NCBI GenBank assembly: GCA_016707285.1
Contig: JADJIA010000005.1
Coordinates: 372,001 to 436,000, forward strand
Reading direction: 5' to 3'
Length of the DNA stretch: 64,000 bases
Source of the DNA: Ignavibacteriales bacterium
Lineage (GTDB): Bacteria; Bacteroidota; Ignavibacteria; Ignavibacteriales; Ignavibacteriaceae
Below are positions 26,027-35,365 of the stretch, one piece after another. Position 1 is the first letter of the stretch. Each line of letters opens with the position of its first letter. A model generated the notes under the pieces. That model was given only the letters and a program-made list of their open reading frames with translations, did not search any database and was not told where the DNA came from. Both the position numbers and the translations under genes were made by a program.

Positions 26027-28825
26027 TTAATACTTAATTAGATATGTTTTTATTTTTTTTGCTCCAATTTTCACGACCAATTCATTTGGATTGGTGAGAT
26101 TTTTATTCTCAATAATTTCCTCTTCAAGGGTGGTTCGCGAAACTTGTTTTGGTGATTTTCCAAATGTTACTTTACCGGCAATTCCGTCTTCCGTTGGATT
26201 ATAAACACGCAAAACGAATTCATTCGGATTTTCTGATTCAGCAGATTTAAAACAACTGAATATTAAATTCTCAGGTTCTATCTTTAAAAACGAGAAAGTT
26301 GACGGCATCTCACCATTTGCTTTGGAGGAAATTACTGCTGAAACCGGAAGATTATATTTCATCGACTCGGGATAAACATTACCATCGCTCCAGTCTCCCT
26401 TAAATGGATAAAATGCGAGTTCAAATTCCTGTTTGCCGAGGCACTGTGATCCTTTCATCCAGGAATAATTTTCTTCCGAACTTGGAGTAATTACATAATT
26501 AAATGACCTTAAAAGTGTAATCGCTATTGTATTGTGTGTATCGGGCAGAACTTCATACTCTTTTAAGCCCTTTGTAAATATTGCAGCTCCGTTTCTTCCA
26601 TCTGATACAGCCATAAATTGATGCATCGGGAAGTCATACATTGGTTGTTCCACCCAGTCGGAAGTGTCGGGTCTTTCATTGCTCCTTTCCACGACATCAA
26701 ATTGACCTTCACCATAGTGGGTTTTGATCTTCAGACCTGTTGGAAATAGAAGTCTTAATCTGTGGCTCTCTGCCTTGTTCAACACTTCAACCCTCATATC
26801 AACTCTTCTGGAGCCTTTAAGAATTGTGACAAACAATTTTACAGGCACGATGGTAAAATCAGGGTTCCTGTTGTTTCTCTGTTTCAGGTTTGATGGAAGT
26901 GAAAGATATTGCCTGATTACCACGGTTGCCGAGTGACCTGAATTCTCGATCAACTTCACCTTTGCTTTCGATTCATCAGTACTTATAAAAGGTGGCAGGG
27001 GTTTGTTAACCCATGCATGTCCACCTTCACCTTCATCATAAAAGGCACCAAGGTTGTTGAAATAAAATCCACTCTCTTTTTGGAAAACATTAAAAGTTCC
27101 ATTATTATTGAATGTTACTTGAAGATATTCATTGTTGAGTTTGGTCTTTTTCTTTTTACCCGATGCAATAAACTCAACTTCCATTGGAAGGAAAGAATCA
27201 GGAACCACTGCAAAAGTGGTATATCCAAGTGGTACAAGTCCGGTTAATGTTGCAAGTACCTCATATCTTCTGGTTTTTAGATACATTGGGCGATTGGTCA
27301 TCTGCTCGAGAACAGGTTCAACATCATACGATTCAAGAATGGAAAGTGACTGACTTTCGCCATTTTCATTTATCAGTCTGATTGACCCTGCAATTGCCTG
27401 GTCAGGGATGTCAATCATCAGTCGAACAGTCTCGTTTCGTGTGTAAGCTGTTGGATTAAACAAGGTTAAAAACTGTGGATAATCTGCATGTGCATATTTT
27501 TCAAGTTTTCCTGAATGATCGATGTTACCAATAAAAAACTTACAGGCTCTCTCGAACACACCGGTTGAGATTTCATGAACCTGTTTGTAACGCGACATCA
27601 TATCTTCATGAACTGTATCAAGTGAACAACCGCCTATTGAGTCATGTGCTGAATTTTGAACGAGCATGTTCCACGCGATATCAAGATATTTATTTTTAAT
27701 ATCCTTGCCAACAACTCCTGCAAAGGCGTTAAACGGCTCAGCATAAAACTGCAAAAAGTTTTCAACTTCAAAATTTCGTTGTTTTAAGTACATTCTTGCA
27801 CTTGTTGTATATCCATACATATTCCCGCTTCTGAAGTCATATTGAGCACTTCTTCTTTCGCCATAAACCTGTACAGCTTTATCTTCATCAATGCTTTGTG
27901 AAAGTGCTTCAGCATACTCTTCCAGGGTGGAATGGATGACATTGATGCCGGGGAATTCAGCTTTAATATCTTCAATTATCTGAACTGTTTTTTCATTTGG
28001 ACCGGAAGAATCGTGCCCCTCCATCCAAATAACATGCGGTGTTGTAAAATCGTCAGCTTGTTTATTGATCGCATCTTCAACAGCAGGTCTTATATTTTCA
28101 GCGTAATAATTGTCGGGATACTTAGCCATAAAAAAGTCTTCATTGTAAAGTTTTTCATCGGCAAAATGGAACAAAACTCCGCCTTTATTCCATGGATGTT
28201 CGATATCCCATGGGGTCTCGTTGTGTACAACCGGGCGATAGATATAAAAATAGAAATTGTATCTGGGCATGGTTGAAAACCTGGAAGCCAAAGCAGTGGT
28301 GCCATCAGCCCCCTCCCAAATAAACTCGGCTTTTGGTGCTTCCAATGAGTTGATTCCGCGGTAGAACATAATCAATTCAATTCCAAATTCTTTATAAATC
28401 TGGGGCAGCTGCGAAATTTGTCCCCATGAAAAAGGGGAGTATCCAATTTTTGAAACTCCGCCATGTTCTTTGCAGATTTTATGACCAATCAAAAGATTTC
28501 TTATCAGGTTTTCACCCCCGACTTGAAATTGCTCAGGGAGAATAAACCAGGGACCAATAAGAATTCGTTTATCTTTTACAAGATTTATAAACCGTTCCTT
28601 CATGTGAGGTTTAATGTCAAGATAGTCAGTTATAACAATCGATTGGGAATCGAGATGGAATGCCCTGTAATCGGGGTTATTCTCGAGAATTTCGATGGTT
28701 TTATCGATCATATCCACAAGCATCTGGCGGTTCCGTTGAAAGGGGAATCTCCACTCACGATCCCAATGAGTATTCGATATTACATGAAAAATTTTATTTT
28801 TTAAATGATCATCTATTTTTGACAT
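26027..28825 (-). CDS. GH38-like protein (alpha-mannosidase family) lacking the usual nucleophile
   Basis: 932 residues, cytoplasmic. The GH38 N-terminal domain begins VISNTHWDREW, with zinc ligands H20 and D22. Next come LIGPWFILPEQFQVGGE and SAHDSIGGC, which supplies the third zinc histidine, and MEGHDSSGPN around the acid/base region. The C-terminal beta domain is full length. In the segment where the family reads YxPDxFGHxxQxPQ, this protein reads GYSPFSWGQISQLPQ (Y129-Q142), so the aspartate that is both nucleophile and zinc ligand is replaced by F132. I checked the bases; the codon is TTT. Family membership is sure, classical alpha-mannosidase activity is doubtful. Flanked by GH94 and HAD genes with 8-22 base gaps. 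Confidence 0.85.
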   Translation of the reverse strand: MSKIDDHLKNKIFHVISNTHWDREWRFPFQRNRQMLVDMIDKTIEILENNPDYRAFHLDSQSIVITDYLDIKPHMKERFINLVKDKRILIGPWFILPEQFQVGGENLIRNLLIGHKICKEHGGVSKIGYSPFSWGQISQLPQIYKEFGIELIMFYRGINSLEAPKAEFIWEGADGTTALASRFSTMPRYNFYFYIYRPVVHNETPWDIEHPWNKGGVLFHFADEKLYNEDFFMAKYPDNYYAENIRPAVEDAINKQADDFTTPHVIWMEGHDSSGPNEKTVQIIEDIKAEFPGINVIHSTLEEYAEALSQSIDEDKAVQVYGERRSAQYDFRSGNMYGYTTSARMYLKQRNFEVENFLQFYAEPFNAFAGVVGKDIKNKYLDIAWNMLVQNSAHDSIGGCSLDTVHEDMMSRYKQVHEISTGVFERACKFFIGNIDHSGKLEKYAHADYPQFLTLFNPTAYTRNETVRLMIDIPDQAIAGSIRLINENGESQSLSILESYDVEPVLEQMTNRPMYLKTRRYEVLATLTGLVPLGYTTFAVVPDSFLPMEVEFIASGKKKKTKLNNEYLQVTFNNNGTFNVFQKESGFYFNNLGAFYDEGEGGHAWVNKPLPPFISTDESKAKVKLIENSGHSATVVIRQYLSLPSNLKQRNNRNPDFTIVPVKLFVTILKGSRRVDMRVEVLNKAESHRLRLLFPTGLKIKTHYGEGQFDVVERSNERPDTSDWVEQPMYDFPMHQFMAVSDGRNGAAIFTKGLKEYEVLPDTHNTIAITLLRSFNYVITPSSEENYSWMKGSQCLGKQEFELAFYPFKGDWSDGNVYPESMKYNLPVSAVISSKANGEMPSTFSFLKIEPENLIFSCFKSAESENPNEFVLRVYNPTEDGIAGKVTFGKSPKQVSRTTLEEEIIENKNLTNPNELVVKIGAKKIKTYLIKY

Positions 28826-28832
28826 AAAAATC

Positions 28833-30194
28833 TCAGGTGTGATTTAAGAAAAGATGTTTTTTGAAAATTACCTCGGGTAAACCGCCTTTTGCAATGTATG
28901 CGGCTGAATTTAGATTGTGCCCGGTGGTCTGAGCAAACGGAACAGCCACTGCCATACCAACTCCTGCAGCTCTAATAGCAAGATTTCCACTTTCGGAGTC
29001 TTCAAACCCAATTACTTCGTCGAATTTCTCTGTTGGAACTGAAAGGCGGTGGAGTGCCAGAGAATAAAGGTCCCGATGAGGTTTTAATCTAATTTCACTT
29101 GAGTCTGAGGCGGTAACCACAGCATCATAAAACAGATTATGATCGGAAAATTGTTCTTCCAATTCTGCAATAACAGATTCTTTTAATGGCATTTTTTTGA
29201 TTTGTTCTCTGAATACCTTAAAAATCTCCGTAAGCACAATGTCTGCCTCATACTTGATTGAAGAAGTTACAATCGCAATTTTGACAGGCAAATGTTCAAA
29301 TCTTGTTGCAAGTTGCTGAAGGGTTCCAAGTTGTGAATCAACGGGAGTTTCAATTTCAAGTGTCAGGTCATAATGTTCCAACAGCCACGATCGAAGAAAT
29401 TCAACTTTACCTTTAAGTTTTCCCGAAAGAAGCAACAAAAGCAGCAAAGCTCCGGGCATAGGCTCAATCAGGTGTTTACCGGTTGGAAGTTCGAGTTCTT
29501 TGATAATTCTGTTTGAATCTCCATCAGCAATCCTTGCCAGAATTTCATGGTATCTTGAATAATAAATATCGATAGCAGCTCTTACAACATCATTCTCGGT
29601 TTCAATCTTAAAATCCTGGAAATTTTTGTTGACAAGTGTTTGTACTGCAGGGCACTGACCAAAATTGCCAACACCCGTTGCGATAACGGATTCAAGTTCT
29701 GCCGCAAATTGAAGTTTTCCCAATCCAAGTGACACCAGATTATTTTTTACCTCATCAATTCGGCTTGGGTCTTTTCCAAAACAGATAGTTCTGACAGCGG
29801 CTCTGATAAATGCTCTTTTTAGAGATTCAATGTCAATAGCATCCCTGTATGTTCTTATCAGATATTCAACATGTTTGGTAGTGCTGTTCCCAATTATGTG
29901 GGGGTAATCTTTGTCGGCATCAAGCCCGCTCCAAAGGTCTTTTGTCATTCTGCCTGTGATTTGCCTGATCATATGTTCCAAAGAGTGGATACATAAAACT
30001 TCAGTGGTGGTTGTGGTACCATCCATATCCATCACAACAGCTATAAGATTGTTTACTTTTTTAGCCTTTTTAGCGAGTGGTACAATCTCAAAATTTGGAA
30101 AGACATATCCCGGATTCTCTATTAACGCAAAATCTTCCCCAAGATTGTTGAGTAAAAAGGGTATCTCATTTTTTTCAATGTATTTAATTGACAT
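28833..30194 (-). CDS. HAD-superfamily hydrolase with large cap domain
   Basis: 453 residues, much longer than ordinary HAD phosphatases (220-250). A leader of about 50 residues precedes motif I, VMDMDGTTTTT, with D56 as nucleophile and D58 as acid/base. A helical cap of about 230 residues follows, then motif II (IVTSS), motif III lysine (RLKPH) and motif IV (GFEDSESG). It probably dephosphorylates or isomerises a sugar phosphate: its neighbours are a phosphohexomutase (4-base gap upstream) and a GH38-like gene (8-base gap downstream). The exact substrate cannot be read. Confidence 0.8.
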   Translation of the reverse strand: MSIKYIEKNEIPFLLNNLGEDFALIENPGYVFPNFEIVPLAKKAKKVNNLIAVVMDMDGTTTTTEVLCIHSLEHMIRQITGRMTKDLWSGLDADKDYPHIIGNSTTKHVEYLIRTYRDAIDIESLKRAFIRAAVRTICFGKDPSRIDEVKNNLVSLGLGKLQFAAELESVIATGVGNFGQCPAVQTLVNKNFQDFKIETENDVVRAAIDIYYSRYHEILARIADGDSNRIIKELELPTGKHLIEPMPGALLLLLLLSGKLKGKVEFLRSWLLEHYDLTLEIETPVDSQLGTLQQLATRFEHLPVKIAIVTSSIKYEADIVLTEIFKVFREQIKKMPLKESVIAELEEQFSDHNLFYDAVVTASDSSEIRLKPHRDLYSLALHRLSVPTEKFDEVIGFEDSESGNLAIRAAGVGMAVAVPFAQTTGHNLNSAAYIAKGGLPEVIFKKHLFLNHT

Positions 30195-30198
30195 GGTT

Positions 30199-31629
30199 CT
30201 ATTTATTTCGTTGTTTCATTAATAATTTAAGACCTTTATTCAGAAGAATATCCGGCTCATCTTCAGCATCTCCTTCTGAATAAAACCGAAGGAGCGGTTC
30301 TGTTTCTGACGAGCGGATCAACAGCCATCTGTTCTCTCCCTCAAGACGGAGTTTTAATCCGTTGGGACTCCCGGTGGCAGAATAGAAAACTGAAGTATCT
30401 TTAATAGCCCAACTTCCAATTTTTTTCGGAGCAGATTCTATCAGGCGGGGGAGAAGTTCAACTCTGTCACTCTCAGAATAATCATGATCTATTCTTTTGT
30501 AATGGATTCTTCCAAATTGTTTTCTTTTTTCATTTACAAGTTCGCTGAGTTTTGAATATTCAGAATCCGCGAGCATTTCAAGTGCTATCAAAGCAAACAA
30601 TATCCCATCTCTTTCAGGAATATGATCTGTTAACCCAAACCCGCCACTCTCTTCAAATCCCATCGAAACGCCACCTTTTAACATCTCTTCGGTGATATAC
30701 TTGAACCCAACCTGCACCTCACGGATTTTCCTTGTTTCAGTCTGTAAACTGAACAATTTATCCGTAACAGAGACTGTTTTTATAATGTCCCCGTCAACAA
30801 TTCCGGAATTTAACAGATAATCTGCAAAAAGGAGAATTGTCTCTTGTGCACTTAACCACTCGCCATTTTCCATAACCAATGCAACTCGATCTGCATCACC
30901 ATCGGTAGCAATCCCGATTGCGTAATCACCCGCCAAAATTGTATCTTTTAGAGGCAGGAGATTTTGATCAACAGGCTCTGGACTCCTCCCGTTAAAATTG
31001 GCATCGGGTTCGCCAAAGATGGTAGTGGCTTCAATTTTCTGTTTTTGAAGAATATCTTGCAGCAGGTGTCCACCGGCTCCACCCATCGAATCGATGAGCA
31101 CTTTAAGTTTCTTTTTCCTTGCCCCCTTAAAGTCAATCCGTTCAACCAGACTTGCAACATATTCATCGACAAGATTTACTGTTTTAAAAGATTCCTCGGT
31201 TTGTATCAAACTGTAGTTAATGAGAGATTCAACTCTCTTTGTTTTATCGCTTAGAAACGGACCGCCATAAGAATCCTTAAATTTGACTCCATTATACTCA
31301 GGTGGATTATGGCTCGCTGTAATCATAACACCGGCATCAAATTTTCCATTCTTCACTGCAAATGAGAGGACGGGAGTGGGAATTACCCGGTCACTCAAAG
31401 TTACAAATGTCCTGTTTCCTGCAAGCACTCTTGCAAAAAGTGTAGCATACAGTTTTGAGTTCTTTCGACCGTCATACCCGATAACCACTGAAGGTGAGAT
31501 AATATTATGAACACTTGAAAGCAGATGTTGGGCAAACGCCTGCGCTATCTCTGCAATTGATTTATTGTTGACCTCAAGGTCTATTATTCCACGCCAGCCG
31601 TCGGTTCCGAATATTATTTTGTTTTGCAT
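30199..31629 (-). CDS. Phosphoglucomutase/phosphomannomutase family enzyme
   Basis: 476 residues. It has the four-domain alpha-D-phosphohexomutase fold: FGTDGWRG at the N terminus, TASHNPPEYNG with phosphoserine S106, the metal loop ATDGDADR, the sugar loop GFEESGGFG, and RSSETEPLLR for the phosphate at the C terminus. It interconverts hexose 1- and 6-phosphates. Encoded just upstream of the HAD, GH38 and GH94 genes, it would link a sugar 1-phosphate from GH94 to central metabolism. Glucose versus mannose specificity is not decided by these motifs. Confidence 0.92.
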   Translation of the reverse strand: MQNKIIFGTDGWRGIIDLEVNNKSIAEIAQAFAQHLLSSVHNIISPSVVIGYDGRKNSKLYATLFARVLAGNRTFVTLSDRVIPTPVLSFAVKNGKFDAGVMITASHNPPEYNGVKFKDSYGGPFLSDKTKRVESLINYSLIQTEESFKTVNLVDEYVASLVERIDFKGARKKKLKVLIDSMGGAGGHLLQDILQKQKIEATTIFGEPDANFNGRSPEPVDQNLLPLKDTILAGDYAIGIATDGDADRVALVMENGEWLSAQETILLFADYLLNSGIVDGDIIKTVSVTDKLFSLQTETRKIREVQVGFKYITEEMLKGGVSMGFEESGGFGLTDHIPERDGILFALIALEMLADSEYSKLSELVNEKRKQFGRIHYKRIDHDYSESDRVELLPRLIESAPKKIGSWAIKDTSVFYSATGSPNGLKLRLEGENRWLLIRSSETEPLLRFYSEGDAEDEPDILLNKGLKLLMKQRNK

Positions 31630-31673
31630 TTAATTACGGTTTTAAGTGAATTTAAGTTGTTGATTTGTGTCTG

Positions 31674-34175
31674 TTATTTAGTTAATATCATTTTAATGGT
31701 TCTGGACTCCGTACCAGCAGTCAATTTAAAAAGATAAATTCCTGAAGCAAGGTTTGAAGAATTAAAAATGACCGAATGACTTCCGCTTGGCAGTTCATTT
31801 TTAACAAGTGTAACAACCTCACCACCCATCAAATCGTAAACTTTCCCTGTTACAAACATTGATGAAGGGATAGTAAATGAAATCCGCGTTTCCGGGTTGA
31901 AAGGATTAGGATAATTTTGAGCCAGTAAAAATTCTTGCGGAGTGCCGGGAGTTTGATCCTCAATACCGGTAACAGCAGTATTAAATTGCAGATTATCAAA
32001 ATAGATAACATTGTTCAATTCAGCACTTTCGATTTGTTCTACAACAAAACCTTTAAACTCTGTATTGTTTAAAGAATTTTGAAAAGGGACATTAAAAAAC
32101 TTCCATCCGTAAAAATTCATTGTTCCCATCTCAACAAATTGTTCACTTGAGTTTTTGAATAACATTCCAAACTTGTTACCGCTAAGATTACCAAAAACCC
32201 AGACTCCGGTATTTACACTTCCAGACGGAAGCAAATGTCCTGTTGATTTTGTGAGATAAATTTTTCCTCCGGTAGCCCCACTAAATCCAAATTCAAATTT
32301 GCCTGAAAATACTCCACCCCTTTTCTTTTCGGCAGTGATGTTAAAAAAGGTTTTTGTGGTGTCTGCACCCGTTGTATTAACATTATCCAAAGGATCTTCC
32401 CAGGTGGAAATCCCTTCAAAACGATCAAAAACGGTGCCCTCCACAAGATTTATGAGCGGAACATAAAAAGGGATATCAAAATCCTGCGGTAATTTGTTGC
32501 CAACTTTGTCACTTATATCGGATTTTAATTTGAGCAGATAATTTTTTCCACCAACAAGAAGTTGAGTTGATTTAAAAGTTAATAGCCCGCGATTTCCTTC
32601 CCATTTAAAGTTAAGATTTGAGAGGGGAATGGAGGGGGTTATCCCGTCAGTTAAAGTGATATTTTGTTCAAAATTTGTAATCTCTTCATCAAAAACGATC
32701 ATTGCCTCGGCAAGGATACCAACATCAACCCCGTTTGGGAAATATTTGATGATTACGGGGGGATTATTATCAGGCTGTGATGTTGAAAACGAAAGGTAAA
32801 AAGGATCACCGCCAACACCGTTTCCATCTCCGTCAAGTGGAGTGCCATAAATGTTTTTTGCCGTGGTATCCACCTTCAATGTGTAGGTTGTATTAAATGA
32901 CCACAAGCCTACAGGTGTAATTACTGCCTCACTAATTGTGGGAAATGAAACAACAAAAGTATCTGCCGGAGAAAATGAAATCGCATTTCTGACGGAATTG
33001 GTATCCATCAACAAATTAAATGTAAGTTTAATCTGTCTAAAGACTTTTACATCATTTGATCCATTTTCAGGGGTGAATGAAGTGATTTTTGGGGCTATAC
33101 TTTGGATTAGTGAGAGAACACCCTGTCTTACATTAGGCAGATCAGTGTCCACAAATCTTTGTCCGGGGCATTCAGTTGCACAACCCGCGCGGTGACCACT
33201 AATGTTATTGATAGTTAAGCCCGATGATCCGTGAAATGAAGAACCCAGTGGATTTATCCCTCTTTGATCAGCCTTCCATGCCAGAATTTTACCAAGTGAT
33301 GCCTGAAGCGCAGCAGAAGGGGAGACGCTGGAATATGTTCCAAGCATTGAAACTCCCATGGTTCCTCCGTTTGTACCGCAAAAATGGGCTCCCACAACAT
33401 TATCCCCACCGGCTCTTCCCTCATAAATGATGCCGTTTGGATCAACAAGGTAATTATAACCCACATCACCCCAACCGTTTGAAAAGGTGTGGTACTGCCA
33501 GATGGCTCTTACAGCAGCAGGCCAGTCAGTCACATTATTATTGTCATCTGTATGGTGAATAATCAAATGGGTAACAGTTGTATATGAGGGTCCCCAACCG
33601 CTTGATTGTCCTTGTGGACAACCCCATTGTGTCCTGGTGACGACAGGTGGTTTTGGGTAGGTATCTTCGGTATTTCCAACTGACGCAGGCAGGATCGGAT
33701 TTGATTTACCCGGATTGATGAAAATTACTTCAATATCCTTAATCTCAATATTTTGTCTGTTCACATTAATTTGCAAAGAATAATTAGTTTTACCTGGTTT
33801 TGCAAAATAAAGTGGAGTAAGGATGACACTTTTGATTGAAGCAGGGTCACTTTCCTCATAGGCGTTTAGTCTGATAACCTCATCATCCAGTGTAAGTACA
33901 AAATCGAGATCATCTGGCGACACAAAGTTTCCATTCGCTTTTATCCCAATTGCAAGAAACTGACCACCATGCATTTCCGGAATTTTCATCGTGGATGAAA
34001 TCAGTGAATTTGATTTCTCTTTTGCGATTAAAGTTCCGCCTTCGGTCAAAAAGAAGCCATTTTGATATGAAAGTTGAGCAGGGTAAATCACATGAGAAAA
34101 CTCGGTGATTGGTGGTTGACTGCTTTGTGCAAAGATGGAAATTACGGGAATAAGGAGAGCAAATAGAAAACGCAT
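31674..34175 (-). CDS. Secreted PGRP-type N-acetylmuramoyl-alanine amidase with T9SS tail
   Basis: 833 residues from the ATG at 34175, which exposes a signal peptide (MRFLFALLIPVISIFA). An in-frame TTG 66 bases upstream would bury it. After an N-terminal beta domain comes a peptidoglycan-recognition amidase domain: TRTQWGCPQG, LIIHHTDDN (H207 is a zinc ligand), GYNYLVDPNG with the catalytic tyrosine, SGHRAGC and TECPGQ, so the zinc ligands H, H and C are all present. Two Ig-like (Big_5) domains and a carbohydrate-binding-like domain follow. The last 70 residues are a T9SS type A sorting tail (NYPNPFNPET, then FTIPSSM and GIYLFKL). It probably cleaves peptidoglycan outside the cell or at the surface. 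Confidence 0.9.
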   Translation of the reverse strand: MRFLFALLIPVISIFAQSSQPPITEFSHVIYPAQLSYQNGFFLTEGGTLIAKEKSNSLISSTMKIPEMHGGQFLAIGIKANGNFVSPDDLDFVLTLDDEVIRLNAYEESDPASIKSVILTPLYFAKPGKTNYSLQINVNRQNIEIKDIEVIFINPGKSNPILPASVGNTEDTYPKPPVVTRTQWGCPQGQSSGWGPSYTTVTHLIIHHTDDNNNVTDWPAAVRAIWQYHTFSNGWGDVGYNYLVDPNGIIYEGRAGGDNVVGAHFCGTNGGTMGVSMLGTYSSVSPSAALQASLGKILAWKADQRGINPLGSSFHGSSGLTINNISGHRAGCATECPGQRFVDTDLPNVRQGVLSLIQSIAPKITSFTPENGSNDVKVFRQIKLTFNLLMDTNSVRNAISFSPADTFVVSFPTISEAVITPVGLWSFNTTYTLKVDTTAKNIYGTPLDGDGNGVGGDPFYLSFSTSQPDNNPPVIIKYFPNGVDVGILAEAMIVFDEEITNFEQNITLTDGITPSIPLSNLNFKWEGNRGLLTFKSTQLLVGGKNYLLKLKSDISDKVGNKLPQDFDIPFYVPLINLVEGTVFDRFEGISTWEDPLDNVNTTGADTTKTFFNITAEKKRGGVFSGKFEFGFSGATGGKIYLTKSTGHLLPSGSVNTGVWVFGNLSGNKFGMLFKNSSEQFVEMGTMNFYGWKFFNVPFQNSLNNTEFKGFVVEQIESAELNNVIYFDNLQFNTAVTGIEDQTPGTPQEFLLAQNYPNPFNPETRISFTIPSSMFVTGKVYDLMGGEVVTLVKNELPSGSHSVIFNSSNLASGIYLFKLTAGTESRTIKMILTK

Positions 34176-34355
34176 GATTGCCTGTTTAATTTTAGAAAAA
34201 ACACTAATTACAATCTTAAATTTACAACCAAAATGTGACAAAAGAGTTCAAATATTTATCTATTCAGGGGGAATTGGACTCAAAAAAGTTTTGCCAAAAA
34301 AAATGTAGTTTTAAAGTTCATTTTATCAATTTTATAGACTTCAATCTAAACCGTT

Positions 34356-35357
34356 ATGAAAATTAAATTACTTTTCTCGATTATAATTTTAACCTCCGTA
34401 CTTAATGCCCAGCAGATGTTTTTTGGACTTGGTGATCTTAAACTCAAATCGGGCACTACCCTTACGGATACAAAGATTGGTTACCGGACCTTTGGCAAAA
34501 TGAACGATGACAAATCAAATGTTGTCGCCTTCCTAAGCTGGTATGCTGGATCATCAGAGGATATGATTTGGAGTCTCGGAAGAGGGAAGCTAATTGATAC
34601 CACAATCTATTTTGCAATCCTGGTTGATGCACTGGGTAATGGAATTTCCACCTCTCCCACAAACTACACAGGGAAATTGCCTTTTCCGGAAATTACAATT
34701 TCTGATATGGTAAACAGCCAGTATCTTCTTTTTACCAAACATCTTGGACTGAATTCAATCCATGCAATCATTGGTGGTTCGATGGGGGGAATGCAGGTTT
34801 ATCAATGGATGGTAAGTTATCCTGAATTTGCCCGTAAATTTATTCCTTATGTTGGCACTCCAATTCAAAGCAGTGTAAATCAACTAAATTTTGAGGTCTC
34901 ACTACAAATCCTTCAAACGATTGAAAAATATGGAGTTCCTGATTCAATTGCCAACAGGATTTTTGATCTTAATTTTTATCTTCTTGCAAGGACATCACTT
35001 CAAGTTGATACTTTATACGAACCGGGTGAATACAAACAATTATTAGATAAATTCAAGGGTGTAACCGCAGAAAGGTTTCCCGCTTCGAATAGAATTGCGC
35101 AAATGAAAGCCATGATCGATCATGACATCACAAAAGATTTTGGGGGAACTCTTGAAGAAACTGCAAAAAGGGTGAAGGGGGAGGTGTTTATTATAGTTTC
35201 GGCTTCTGACCAGCTAATCTTGCCGTATCAGTCGATTAAATTTGCAAGATTGTTAAAAACCGATTTGATGGTAATTCAAAATGATTGTGGACATCTTGGT
35301 CCCGGCTGTGATCTGAAACTTGTCTCAAATGCAATAGCCGGATTTCTTGCGAGATAG
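34356..35357 (+). CDS. Exported MetX-like alpha/beta hydrolase
   Basis: 333 residues with a signal peptide (MKIKLLFSIIILTSVLNAQ). The mature part is an alpha/beta hydrolase close to homoserine O-acetyltransferases: FGKMNDDKSNVV, the elbow IIGGSMGGMQ with S142 as nucleophile, SASDQLILP for the aspartate and NDCGHLGPG for the histidine. MetX proper is cytoplasmic, and the export signal argues against methionine synthesis here. It probably hydrolyses or transfers an acyl group in the periplasm. Convergent with pcm, 8 bases apart, with no terminator between them. Confidence 0.8.
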   Translation: MKIKLLFSIIILTSVLNAQQMFFGLGDLKLKSGTTLTDTKIGYRTFGKMNDDKSNVVAFLSWYAGSSEDMIWSLGRGKLIDTTIYFAILVDALGNGISTSPTNYTGKLPFPEITISDMVNSQYLLFTKHLGLNSIHAIIGGSMGGMQVYQWMVSYPEFARKFIPYVGTPIQSSVNQLNFEVSLQILQTIEKYGVPDSIANRIFDLNFYLLARTSLQVDTLYEPGEYKQLLDKFKGVTAERFPASNRIAQMKAMIDHDITKDFGGTLEETAKRVKGEVFIIVSASDQLILPYQSIKFARLLKTDLMVIQNDCGHLGPGCDLKLVSNAIAGFLAR

Positions 35358-35365
35358 GGGAGAGT

